In this document: piece by piece, positions 1 through 5,408 of the stretch
Layout of the letters: every line of letters begins with the position of its first letter
Numbering within the stretch: the stretch's first letter is position 1
The notes under the pieces: model-generated
Database searches by the model: none
Told to the model about the DNA's origin: nothing
What the model saw: the letters and a program-made list of their open reading frames with translations, nothing else
Program-made: the position numbers and the translations under genes
NCBI GenBank assembly: GCA_016929365.1
Contig: JAFGIZ010000095.1
Span: 1-7,234 of the forward strand
Source: Lentisphaerota bacterium
GTDB taxonomy: Bacteria > Verrucomicrobiota > Kiritimatiellia > UBA8416 > JAFGIZ01
Reading direction: 5' to 3'
DNA: 7,234 nucleotides

Positions 1-61
1 GTTGGATGTTCAAATCCTCTTCGCCTCGCACTCGGAGAATGCCCTCAATAGCCTCAGGCAT
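1..61 (-). CDS. Possible N-terminal fragment of a leftward gene cut by the window edge
   Basis: On the minus strand an ATG at 59-61 opens a frame that stays open to base 1, giving about 20 residues starting MPEAIEGILRVRGEEDLNIQ. The same frame is open further upstream to a stop near 132, so a start before the ATG, such as the TTG just before it, is possible. There is no good Shine-Dalgarno sequence in front of the ATG, only a weak purine stretch. The peptide looks reasonably protein-like, being charged without low complexity, but I do not recognise a family and the fragment is too short to judge. It would be divergent from the secreted-protein gene at 208. It may equally be non-coding DNA or a gene remnant. 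Confidence 0.22.
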   Translation of the reverse strand, partial: MPEAIEGILRVRGEEDLNIQ

Positions 62-98
62 CAACTTCTGAACGATACCAAAAAATTGCTTTAAAGGC

Positions 99-126
99 TT
101 GCCATGCGCGCGGGCTGTGATACACT
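99..126 (+). promoter_or_regulatory. Extended -10 promoter for the secreted beta-repeat protein
   Basis: TTGCCA at 99-104 and TACACT at 121-126 are separated by 16 bases, and TG at 118-119 gives an extended -10 (TGATACACT). Each hexamer matches the sigma-70 consensus at four or more positions. Transcription would start near 133, leaving a leader of roughly 75 bases before the ATG at 208. The same extended -10 string, TGATACA followed by C or G and T, recurs in the tuf operon promoter, which supports both. No experimental evidence is available. Confidence 0.5.
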
Positions 127-191
127 AAACAGCGTGGTATAGTTCAAATATCCGGCGCATGCGGTGTGTCCGGGATGTTAAAGATGTCGAT

Positions 192-200
192 GAGGAGGAG
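192..200 (+). promoter_or_regulatory. Shine-Dalgarno site that sets the start at 208
   Basis: GAGGAGGAG lies 7 bases before the ATG at 208. An upstream in-frame ATG at 166 has no comparable site, and it would put about 14 extra residues before the hydrophobic signal segment. The start at 208 is therefore preferred. Confidence 0.75.
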
Positions 201-207
201 TTCTACC

Positions 208-2358
208 ATGATCCAACGCCACGCTATAGGTCTGTTCGCATGTCTGGCCGTTCTAACGGCAGGGCCCGTTTTGGCGGCGAAGACGACTGTATGGGATGGA
301 TCAACGGGCAACTGGACGAACACAGCTAAATGGGACAATGGGAAGCCCGTTGCGGGGGATACGGCACGGGTGCCGGATGGCACGATTACGATTTCGACTT
401 CGGGAGAGGCCACTAAGTTTCTGCACGTAACCAACGGCGTGATCAACATGACCGGGGGAACGCTCGCCATGACCGACAAATGCCGGGTAGGGACGGGGGC
501 CGGTAATTCCGCCACCTGGAACTTAAGTGGCGGTGTGATCGATGGGTATTGGTTGGAGCTGGGCCGTTATACGGGCACCGGGTTGGGAGCCTTTTATCAC
601 ACTGCGGGCACGGCGTCGGTTTCATTAGTAACGTTTGTAGGCGCGTACGGTGACGGACGGTACGAGTTGACGGGCAGCAGCGCTGTTTTGAAGAATCCAT
701 ACTTGTTCCAGGTGTCATACGGCCTGAACGGATACAGCTCGACGGGTTACTTTCTTCAAACTGACGGGAAGCATTATGCGTCGTTGGCCTATATAGGTCT
801 TGGCTGGAATGATGGCGGAACCGGAACCTACGATTTGCGCGGCGGTACTTTTGTGGTGACGAACTACATCGGCTTGGGTTCGTTGGGAAGCGCGCGAACA
901 GGAACTACACCGGCGGACGGCACTTTTCTGTTCACCGGTGGGACGCTGACGGATGGAGGCGGGGATGCTGATTTAGCGGTTCGAGTTTCGGCCGATAACC
1001 GCGGCACCTTCCGCGGGAACGGGACGGTTGATTTTTCCGGGGACCTGGAGAACAACGGCGTGGTGACGGCGGTGGGCGGGACGCTGGACATGAGCGGGTT
1101 CGCGAGCGTGGACAGCACCATCGAGAACGACGACGGGTACGGCTGGTATGCGAAGGGGGTCGGCCTGCTGCAGCTTCCGGACGTGTCGGTCGGGACCGGG
1201 GCGCAGAGCGTGAACTGGGGCGAGGCCCCGGGCGACGCGGAGATCGACCTGGTCAACAGCGTGAACGCGGCGTTCGACAACGTGACGGGCGCGGGCAACC
1301 TGACGGTCGAGCTGGTGGGCGAGGAGCACGCCACGCTGCCGGCCGCGGCGCCGTCGGGCGAGCAGTTCATCGGGTTGTGGAAGATCGCTTTCAGCGGCAG
1401 CTATTCGGGGAACTACGACCTGACGCTGCGCTATGACGACAGCGTAATCGGCACCAACGCGCCGAGCGGGTATTACTGGAACGGCAGCGCCTGGACGGCC
1501 TTGTCGGGCACGCTGAGCGGAAACCGCATCACGTTCGCGGACCTGAGCAGCGCGCCGGGGCTTTCGGGCACGCCGGTATGGTTTGCCCTGACGGGCCCGG
1601 TGCCGCCGTTCGTCGAGGATTTCGAGGCGTATCTCGAGGGCGACTCGATCACGAATTACCACGGCTGGACCGGCAGCGGCGGGGTCATCGCGACCTCGAC
1701 GGCGGCCTACGGCAGCTCGTTCCTGGGTGGGTATATCCCCCTCGATCGGGGCGTGACGAACCCGGTTTCGACGACCTCGGACCGGGTGTGGACGGAGTTT
1801 TACGGCAAGCTGGCCCTGTGGGCGCAGGATTCGCCGCCGAGCCTGGATTCGGACGCCACGGCGATGCTGTACGTGAACTCGAACGCGTACCCCGTGGTGT
1901 ACGACGGGGCGACGGACGCCTGGGCGGAGAAGACGACCGCTTATTCCGGCGGCGGCTCCGCGCTGTATGCGACCGGCGCGTGGGCGCGGGTGACGCTGTT
2001 CCATCATTACACCAACAAGACCTGGGCCCTGTTCATGGACAACGTGCTCGTGGCCGAGCAGATCACGTTCATCAACGAGAGCGTCAGCGACTATGCGCGG
2101 GTCTCGCTCTACGGGGGCAAGACGTGGTTCGACGATCTCTCGGTCCGTACGATGTACAACAGCACCCTGGACGGCAACAACGACGGGGACAGCCTGGTTG
2201 ACGCCTGGGAGATCCATTACCTGAACACGATCGACTACGGCGACGCGGACGATCCGGACGGGGACGGCGCGGACAACGAGAAGGAACAGACCGACGGGAC
2301 CGATCCGAACAACCCGGCCAGCCGGATTTACGACGGGTTGTTGTTAAGGTTGCTGTAG
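208..2358 (+). CDS. Secreted beta-repeat protein with jelly-roll domain and Asp-rich calcium-type tail
   Basis: The product is a 716-residue exported protein of unknown specific function. Residues 1-24 are a signal peptide: a basic start (MIQRH), a hydrophobic core, and a VLA-A cleavage site near residues 23/24. Residues ~28-300 hold Gly/Thr-rich repeats of the type YxLxGGT...YIGLG...G.FxxTGGT, opening with TTVWDGSTGNWTNTAKWDNG, which fits a right-handed beta-helix of the autotransporter-associated or polymorphic surface type. A middle beta-rich region (to ~465) is followed by a probable LamG/concanavalin-like jelly roll (~468-645: FVEDFEAY at the start, WFDDLSV at the end). The tail (~655-705) has DGNNDGDSLVDAWE and DDPDGDGADNEKE..DGTDPNNP, a calcium-binding pattern like thrombospondin type 3 or EF-hand repeats. 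It lacks an obvious PEP-CTERM, LPXTG or type 9 sorting end. The likely location is outside the cytoplasm, perhaps at the cell surface in adhesion or glycan contact; this is inference. GC is low in the first ~250 codons and high afterwards. No neighbour suggests an operon. Confidence 0.85.
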   Translation: MIQRHAIGLFACLAVLTAGPVLAAKTTVWDGSTGNWTNTAKWDNGKPVAGDTARVPDGTITISTSGEATKFLHVTNGVINMTGGTLAMTDKCRVGTGAGNSATWNLSGGVIDGYWLELGRYTGTGLGAFYHTAGTASVSLVTFVGAYGDGRYELTGSSAVLKNPYLFQVSYGLNGYSSTGYFLQTDGKHYASLAYIGLGWNDGGTGTYDLRGGTFVVTNYIGLGSLGSARTGTTPADGTFLFTGGTLTDGGGDADLAVRVSADNRGTFRGNGTVDFSGDLENNGVVTAVGGTLDMSGFASVDSTIENDDGYGWYAKGVGLLQLPDVSVGTGAQSVNWGEAPGDAEIDLVNSVNAAFDNVTGAGNLTVELVGEEHATLPAAAPSGEQFIGLWKIAFSGSYSGNYDLTLRYDDSVIGTNAPSGYYWNGSAWTALSGTLSGNRITFADLSSAPGLSGTPVWFALTGPVPPFVEDFEAYLEGDSITNYHGWTGSGGVIATSTAAYGSSFLGGYIPLDRGVTNPVSTTSDRVWTEFYGKLALWAQDSPPSLDSDATAMLYVNSNAYPVVYDGATDAWAEKTTAYSGGGSALYATGAWARVTLFHHYTNKTWALFMDNVLVAEQITFINESVSDYARVSLYGGKTWFDDLSVRTMYNSTLDGNNDGDSLVDAWEIHYLNTIDYGDADDPDGDGADNEKEQTDGTDPNNPASRIYDGLLLRLL

Positions 2359-2360
2359 GG

Positions 2361-2455
2361 GCGGCCGACACGGAGGTCGGCCCTCCGGGGCGGGGCCGAC
2401 ACGGGGAGGTCGGCCCTCCGGGGGGTCACGGAGGGCCGGGTTCCACCCCGGCCGC
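2361..2455. repeat. Cluster of three related GC-rich hairpin units between convergent genes
   Basis: Unit 1 (2361-2386) folds with arms GGCCGAC (2363-2369) and GTCGGCC (2376-2382). Unit 2 (2392-2419) has the same arms at 2394-2400 and 2409-2415 and a loop two bases longer. Unit 3 (2430-2455) lies in the opposite orientation with arms GGCCGGG (2434-2440) and CCCGGCC (2447-2453). Read in the same orientation, units 1 and 3 are both 26 bases, with identical outer parts (GGAGGGCCG at the start, CGGCCGC at the end) and different inner parts. Units 2 and 3 can also pair with each other: GGCCCTCCG (2412-2420) with CGGAGGGCC (2429-2437). The design resembles REP/BIME-type dispersed palindromes. It may also act as a two-way transcription barrier between the genes ending at 2358 and 2486, although no T-run follows on either strand. 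Confidence 0.75.
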
Positions 2456-2485
2456 TGCCGGTTTGAGACGCGGGCGGGGGGCGGA

Positions 2486-2815
2486 TCAGAGGTAGGCGTT
2501 GAGTTTCTCGCGGAGGGTGTCTTTGGGGAGGGCGCCGACCATCTGCTCCTGGACCGTGCCGCCCTTGATGATCAGCAGCGTGGGGATCGACCGGATCCCG
2601 AATTCGCCGGCAAGCTGGGGATTCTCGTCGACATCGACCTTGGCCATTTTCGCCTTACCGGCGAGTTCGGCAGCGAGTTCTTCGATCGCGGGCGCTACGG
2701 CGCGGCAGGGGCCGCACCATTCGGCCCAGAAATCCACCAGTACGGGGACGTCCGATTCGATGACTTCGGATTGCCAGTTGTCGGGGGTGACGTGAACGGG
2801 TTGTGCGTCGGCCAT
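2486..2815 (-). CDS. trxA: Thioredoxin
   Basis: This is a 109-residue single-domain thioredoxin, the usual length of the family. It is a cytosolic disulfide reductase recycled by thioredoxin reductase, giving electrons to ribonucleotide reductase and other thiol enzymes. The active site WCGPC is at residues 33-37 in the context VLVDFWAEWCGPC. The buried Asp is D28, the cis-proline loop SIPT is at 76-79, and the late conserved Gly is in VGALPK at 94. There is no signal peptide, so it acts in the cytoplasm. The start at 2815 is preferred over an in-frame ATG seven codons upstream because AAAGGAG lies 5 bases before it. It is the last gene of the leftward group, 77 bases after the repeat-motif membrane protein gene, and faces the convergent gene ending at 2358. 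Residue pattern and length make this assignment secure; the symbol trxA is used in the generic sense. Confidence 0.97.
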   Translation of the reverse strand: MADAQPVHVTPDNWQSEVIESDVPVLVDFWAEWCGPCRAVAPAIEELAAELAGKAKMAKVDVDENPQLAGEFGIRSIPTLLIIKGGTVQEQMVGALPKDTLREKLNAYL

Positions 2816-2820
2816 GTTAG

Positions 2821-2827
2821 CTCCTTT
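2821..2827 (-). promoter_or_regulatory. Shine-Dalgarno site of the thioredoxin gene
   Basis: On the minus strand this reads AAAGGAG, ending 5 bases before the ATG at 2815. It rules in favour of that start and against the upstream in-frame ATG at 2836, which would place the site inside the coding sequence. Confidence 0.8.
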
Positions 2828-2833
2828 ATGTTG

Positions 2834-2853
2834 CATCCGTGTTCATCTGTATC
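2834..2853. repeat. Degenerate 10-base tandem repeat in the leader of the thioredoxin gene
   Basis: Two adjacent decamers, CATCCGTGTT and CATCTGTATC, match at 7 of 10 positions. They lie just upstream of the thioredoxin ribosome-binding site, between it and the preceding gene. Similar ATCCGTGTTCATC-type strings are, from memory, frequent short intergenic repeats in PVC genomes; this could not be checked here. With only two units, chance is a real possibility. Confidence 0.35.
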
Positions 2854-2892
2854 GATCCGCGGGCCGTCATGTCCCTGCAGGGTCCGTTCCGG

Positions 2893-3912
2893 TCAGAGGC
2901 CGGTGACCTGGCCGGGCCAGGTCAGGCCCAGGCCGGGTGCGGCTTGCACGGCGAGCAGGTAAACCAGGACGCAGGCCACGAGGGCGGCGGCGGCGGCGAT
3001 AACGGCAAAAACGGCATCGGATACGCCGCTTGTGCGTTCGGCCACCGGGCCGGAGCCGGGTTCGGCGGGGATGGGGGCGGCGGTCCGCTGCGACGGGGCG
3101 GCCAGCTTGAGGCCGGGCTTGGAGTCGGGCCGCTTGACCTTGATGGTTTTCCTGCGGGTGGGTGTTTCGGCGGCCGGCATGTCGAGCTGGGCATCGAGGC
3201 GGGCGGTCTTGCCCAGGGGGCTCTCGGCCGGTCCCGCGGCCGCGGGGGCCTTGGCTTCCGCCGGCGCGGGCGGCGTCTGTGCCGGTTGGGCTGTGTCCGG
3301 TTTTGCCGGCGCTGGAGGGGTCGCCGGCGCCGCTGCTTCGGGCTGCTTGACGCGAATGGTTGCGGGTGCCTGGGCCGCCGCGGGCTCGGGCTCCGGTTTT
3401 TCTTCCGCGGCTGCTTCCAGCGAGATGCGGGAGGTTTTCTGCTTCTTCCCTTCCGCCGGTTCGGCCGGTTTCGGCCCGGCGGAAGGAGCCGGGGCTACGC
3501 CGCCCGGCGGGCGGAGGGCAGCCGGTTTGATCTTGATGGTTTTCGGAGCGCCCGGTTTCTCCGGTTGCTCGAGAGAGATGCCGGACGCCGCCAGGTTCAG
3601 CGGGATCCGCGAGGTGCGGCGTTTCGAAGAAGGATGCGGTGGTTCGGCGGCCGGGGGCCGGGACGCCGCGGGCGCTTCGGGTTCCGGCGGGGCTTCCGCT
3701 TCCGCGGGGGCCTCGGCGGGGGCCGGGGCTTCGGCCGGCGCCGGCCTGGCTGCATCGAGGGGAATGCGGGACGTCTTCCCTTTTTCCGGGGGAGACGGCT
3801 TGAGGATGCCCTTCAGGTTCAACTTGGGCGGGACGGGCGGCTGCGCGGACGCATCCGGCTGCGCGGCATCGTTTTCGGGAGTCTCGTTTTGTTCGGGCAT
3901 GGTGTTTCCCAT
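2893..3912 (-). CDS. Pro/Ala-rich, C-terminally membrane-anchored protein with repeated KTSRI and KTIKIK motifs
   Basis: This is a protein of unknown function, 339 residues from the ATG at 3912, or 335 from the ATG at 3900. Neither start has a strong Shine-Dalgarno site; the weak GGGAA before the second is the better of the two. Residues 1-297 are a Pro/Ala/Glu-rich, presumably disordered region carrying two short motif types. Motif A is KTSRIPLDAA (46), RTSRIPLNLA (99), KTSRISLEAA (159) and a degenerate KTARLDAQLD (235). Motif B is KTIKIKPA (124), ATIRVKQP (184) and KTIKVKRP (255). After residue 99 they alternate B, A, B, A, B. Residues ~298-325 form one hydrophobic transmembrane segment (VFAVIAAAAALVACVLVYLL) followed by a short tail, and there is no N-terminal signal. 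The expected topology is a tail-anchored protein with the repeat region in the cytoplasm. The basic T/S motifs could be docking or phosphorylation sites; that is speculation. It sits between frr (54 bases upstream if started at 3912) and trxA. The frame is favoured over the opposite strand by the coherent motifs and the membrane segment. Confidence 0.8.
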   Translation of the reverse strand: MGNTMPEQNETPENDAAQPDASAQPPVPPKLNLKGILKPSPPEKGKTSRIPLDAARPAPAEAPAPAEAPAEAEAPPEPEAPAASRPPAAEPPHPSSKRRTSRIPLNLAASGISLEQPEKPGAPKTIKIKPAALRPPGGVAPAPSAGPKPAEPAEGKKQKTSRISLEAAAEEKPEPEPAAAQAPATIRVKQPEAAAPATPPAPAKPDTAQPAQTPPAPAEAKAPAAAGPAESPLGKTARLDAQLDMPAAETPTRRKTIKVKRPDSKPGLKLAAPSQRTAAPIPAEPGSGPVAERTSGVSDAVFAVIAAAAALVACVLVYLLAVQAAPGLGLTWPGQVTGL

Positions 3913-3966
3913 TCTTTCGGAAAGGTTAACGGGGCGTGGGGGGGCGGGTCAAATCGAAAAGGCGGG

Positions 3967-4530
3967 CTACACGGTCATGATATCCTGTTCCTTGGCCTTC
4001 AGGGTCTCGTCGATGTCGGCGATCGCCTTATCGGTCGTTTTCTGGATCTCCTTCAGCGCGTTTTCCGCGTCGTCCTCGCTGACGGCCCCGTTTTTCTGGA
4101 GCGTTTTGGCCTGTTCGTTGGCGTCGCGGCGGACGTTACGCACGGCCACGCGCGCTTCTTCGGCCATGCGGCGTGCGACCTTCGTAAGTTCCGTGCGGCG
4201 TTCCTCGGTCAGCTCGGGGATCGGCACCCGCACGAGGCGGCCGTCGTTCATGGGGGTCACGCCCAGGTTGGCGGCGAGGATGGCCTTCTCGATTTCGGGC
4301 AGGGCGGTGGGGTCGTAGGCGTTGATGACGATAAGGCGGGGCTCCGGCGTGGAGATCTGGGCGATTTCCTTGAGGCGGGTCGGGGCGCCGTAGTAGTTGA
4401 CCTTCACGTTTTCGACGAGGGCGGGCGAGGCCTTGCCCGTGCGGATTCCGGAAAACTGTTCATGGAGAAAGGAAAGTGATTTCTCCATCTTGTCTTCGCT
4501 TTCGAGAACGATGTCGTCGAGTGATTCCAT
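3967..4530 (-). CDS. frr: Ribosome recycling factor
   Basis: The protein is 187 residues, close to the 185 typical of the family. Together with EF-G it splits the post-termination ribosome into subunits in the cytoplasm. The conserved blocks are present: FSGIRTGKASPALVENV (~26-42) at the head of the first long helix, YYGAPTRLKEIAQIS (46-60) at the hinge to the small beta domain, NLGVTPMNDGRLVRVPIP (88-105), and LTEERRTELTKVARRMAEEARVAVRNVRRD (~107-136) opening the third helix of the bundle. No key block is missing. The start at 4530 has AAAGGA 6 bases upstream (4537-4542). It follows the pyrH stop by 26 bases, the common pyrH-frr gene pair, so co-transcription is very likely. Confidence 0.98.
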   Translation of the reverse strand: MESLDDIVLESEDKMEKSLSFLHEQFSGIRTGKASPALVENVKVNYYGAPTRLKEIAQISTPEPRLIVINAYDPTALPEIEKAILAANLGVTPMNDGRLVRVPIPELTEERRTELTKVARRMAEEARVAVRNVRRDANEQAKTLQKNGAVSEDDAENALKEIQKTTDKAIADIDETLKAKEQDIMTV

Positions 4531-4536
4531 AGCGTA

Positions 4537-4542
4537 TCCTTT
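4537..4542 (-). promoter_or_regulatory. Shine-Dalgarno site of frr
   Basis: Minus-strand AAAGGA lies 6 bases before the frr ATG, within the 26-base gap after pyrH. It supports independent translation initiation on a shared pyrH-frr transcript. Confidence 0.75.
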
Positions 4543-4556
4543 CCGGTTTGAGGCGC

Positions 4557-5288
4557 TTAATGCACGAGGGTGCCGATGGGTTTGCCCGTGAGCGCTTTCC
4601 GCAGGCTGCCGGTTTCGAAGAAGTTGAAGACGATAATGGGGATTTTGTTTTCCATGCAGAGCGAGAAGGCGGCGCCGTCCATGACGCGCAGGTTCCGCTT
4701 GAGCGCGTCCTGGTACGTGAGGGTGCGGTAGCGCCGGGCCTTGGGGTTGACGCGGGGATCTTCGGCGTAGACGCCGTTTACCTTGGTGGCCTTGAGCAGG
4801 ACGTCGGCCTGGATTTCGCTCGCGCGCAGGGCGGCGGCGGTATCGGTGCTGAAGTACGGGTTGCCGGTGCCCGCGGCGAAGATCAGGAGGCGGCCCTTGG
4901 CGAAATGGTGGAGCGCGCGCCGCAGGATAAAGGGTTCGGCGACCTTGTTCATTTCGATGGCCGTCTGGATGCGGGTATCGAGCCCGGCCCGTTCCAGGGC
5001 GTCCTGGAGGGCGAGCGCGTTGATGAGGGTGGCGAGCATGCCCATGTAGTCGCCGATGGTGCGGTCGATGCCGCGCGATTGGCCGCTGACGCCGCGGAAA
5101 ATATTGCCGCCGCCGACGACGAGGGCGACGTCGACGCCCAGGGCGTGGACGCGTTTGAGCCGGGCGGCGATGGCGTCGACCACATCCGGGGCGATGCTGA
5201 GGCCGCGGGCGGCGTCCTGGAAGGCCTCGCCGCTCAGCTTGAGCAGGACGCGTTTATAGCGGGACTGCGGTTTGGCAGGGCGGGTCAT
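4557..5288 (-). CDS. pyrH: UMP kinase (uridylate kinase)
   Basis: This is a 243-residue enzyme of the amino-acid-kinase fold that converts UMP and ATP to UDP and ADP in pyrimidine nucleotide synthesis. It normally works as a hexamer regulated by GTP and UTP. Visible motifs are KLSGEAF (17-23, phosphate-binding start of the fold), VGGGNIFRG (58-66), IDRTIGDYMGMLATLINALA (74-93, the UMP-site and allosteric-type helix region), GTGNPYFSTDTAA (140-152) and ADVLLKATKVNGVYAEDP (161-178, nucleotide binding). Length and motif order match the family. The frame is open for 50 more codons upstream, but that part is low-quality sequence overlapping the divergent promoter, and homologous sequence begins just after the ATG at 5288. 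No Shine-Dalgarno sequence precedes this ATG (the upstream bases are TATCGTCTCCCGC), which is unusual here. It is first in the leftward group with frr. The commonly adjacent rpsB and tsf are not upstream. Confidence 0.97.
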   Translation of the reverse strand: MTRPAKPQSRYKRVLLKLSGEAFQDAARGLSIAPDVVDAIAARLKRVHALGVDVALVVGGGNIFRGVSGQSRGIDRTIGDYMGMLATLINALALQDALERAGLDTRIQTAIEMNKVAEPFILRRALHHFAKGRLLIFAAGTGNPYFSTDTAAALRASEIQADVLLKATKVNGVYAEDPRVNPKARRYRTLTYQDALKRNLRVMDGAAFSLCMENKIPIIVFNFFETGSLRKALTGKPIGTLVH

Positions 5289-5295
5289 GCGGGAG

Positions 5296-5325
5296 ACGAT
5301 AGCGGAAGGGCCGCGGGGTGTGCAA
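5296..5325 (-). promoter_or_regulatory. Weak candidate promoter for a leaderless pyrH transcript
   Basis: On the minus strand TTGCAC (5320-5325) and TATCGT (5296-5301) are 18 bases apart, and the ATG begins 7 bases after the second. This geometry would start the RNA at or near the start codon. The -35 matches consensus at only three positions and the -10 at four, so this is only a candidate, raised because pyrH has no Shine-Dalgarno site. Confidence 0.2.
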
Positions 5326-5358
5326 TTGGAAAGTGTGCGGGTATGGGGGTGTGGGGGT

Positions 5359-5408
5359 GAAAATTTTTTGAAAAAAGCTGTTGACAGGGGGCGGGGCGGT
5401 GATACAGT
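5359..5408 (+). promoter_or_regulatory. Strong stable-RNA-type promoter with UP element for the tRNA-Thr/tuf operon
   Basis: The -35 is a perfect TTGACA at 5381-5386. The -10 is TACAGT at 5403-5408 after a 16-base spacer, extended by TG at 5400-5401. Immediately upstream AAAATTTTTTGAAAAAA (5360-5376) matches the layout of a full UP element, an A-tract then a T-run then a second A-tract ending a few bases before the -35, where the alpha C-terminal domains of RNA polymerase bind. The spacer is almost purely G/C. Transcription would start near 5415, about 183 bases before tRNA-Thr. This is what is expected for a growth-rate-controlled translation operon; the G/C-rich region between the -10 and the start could favour stringent control, which is inference. 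Confidence 0.8.

Noticed and set aside
4..30. tRNA 3'-end look-alike (TTCAAAT loop followed by CCTCT and GCCTC)
   Set aside because: The T-stem has a T/C mismatch and a G-T pair, no CCA follows, and the rest of the tRNA would lie outside the window; not supportable.
208..243. Lipoprotein signal at LFAC near the N-terminus of the secreted protein
   Set aside because: The Cys comes after only a few hydrophobic residues and Phe is not a normal lipobox residue; the VLA-A site further on is a better fit for ordinary signal peptidase.
973..2217. Minus-strand 414-codon frame and a plus-strand 207-codon frame within the secreted-protein gene
   Set aside because: Both are Arg/Val/Gly-rich shadows within a gene that has a signal peptide, a ribosome-binding site and clear domains in its own frame.
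2361..2455. CRISPR array
   Set aside because: The units are almost contiguous palindromes with no unique spacers of regular length, and no cas genes are present.
2839..4479. Very long plus-strand open frame (546 codons) antisense to frr and the repeat-motif protein
   Set aside because: It lies opposite the certain frr gene and is a Gly/Arg-rich translation of G/C-biased DNA with no recognisable domain; the minus strand carries the coherent motifs and membrane segment.
5360..5376. A/T palindrome read as a terminator
   Set aside because: It lacks a GC stem before a T-run, lies upstream of both divergent genes, and fits a UP element much better.
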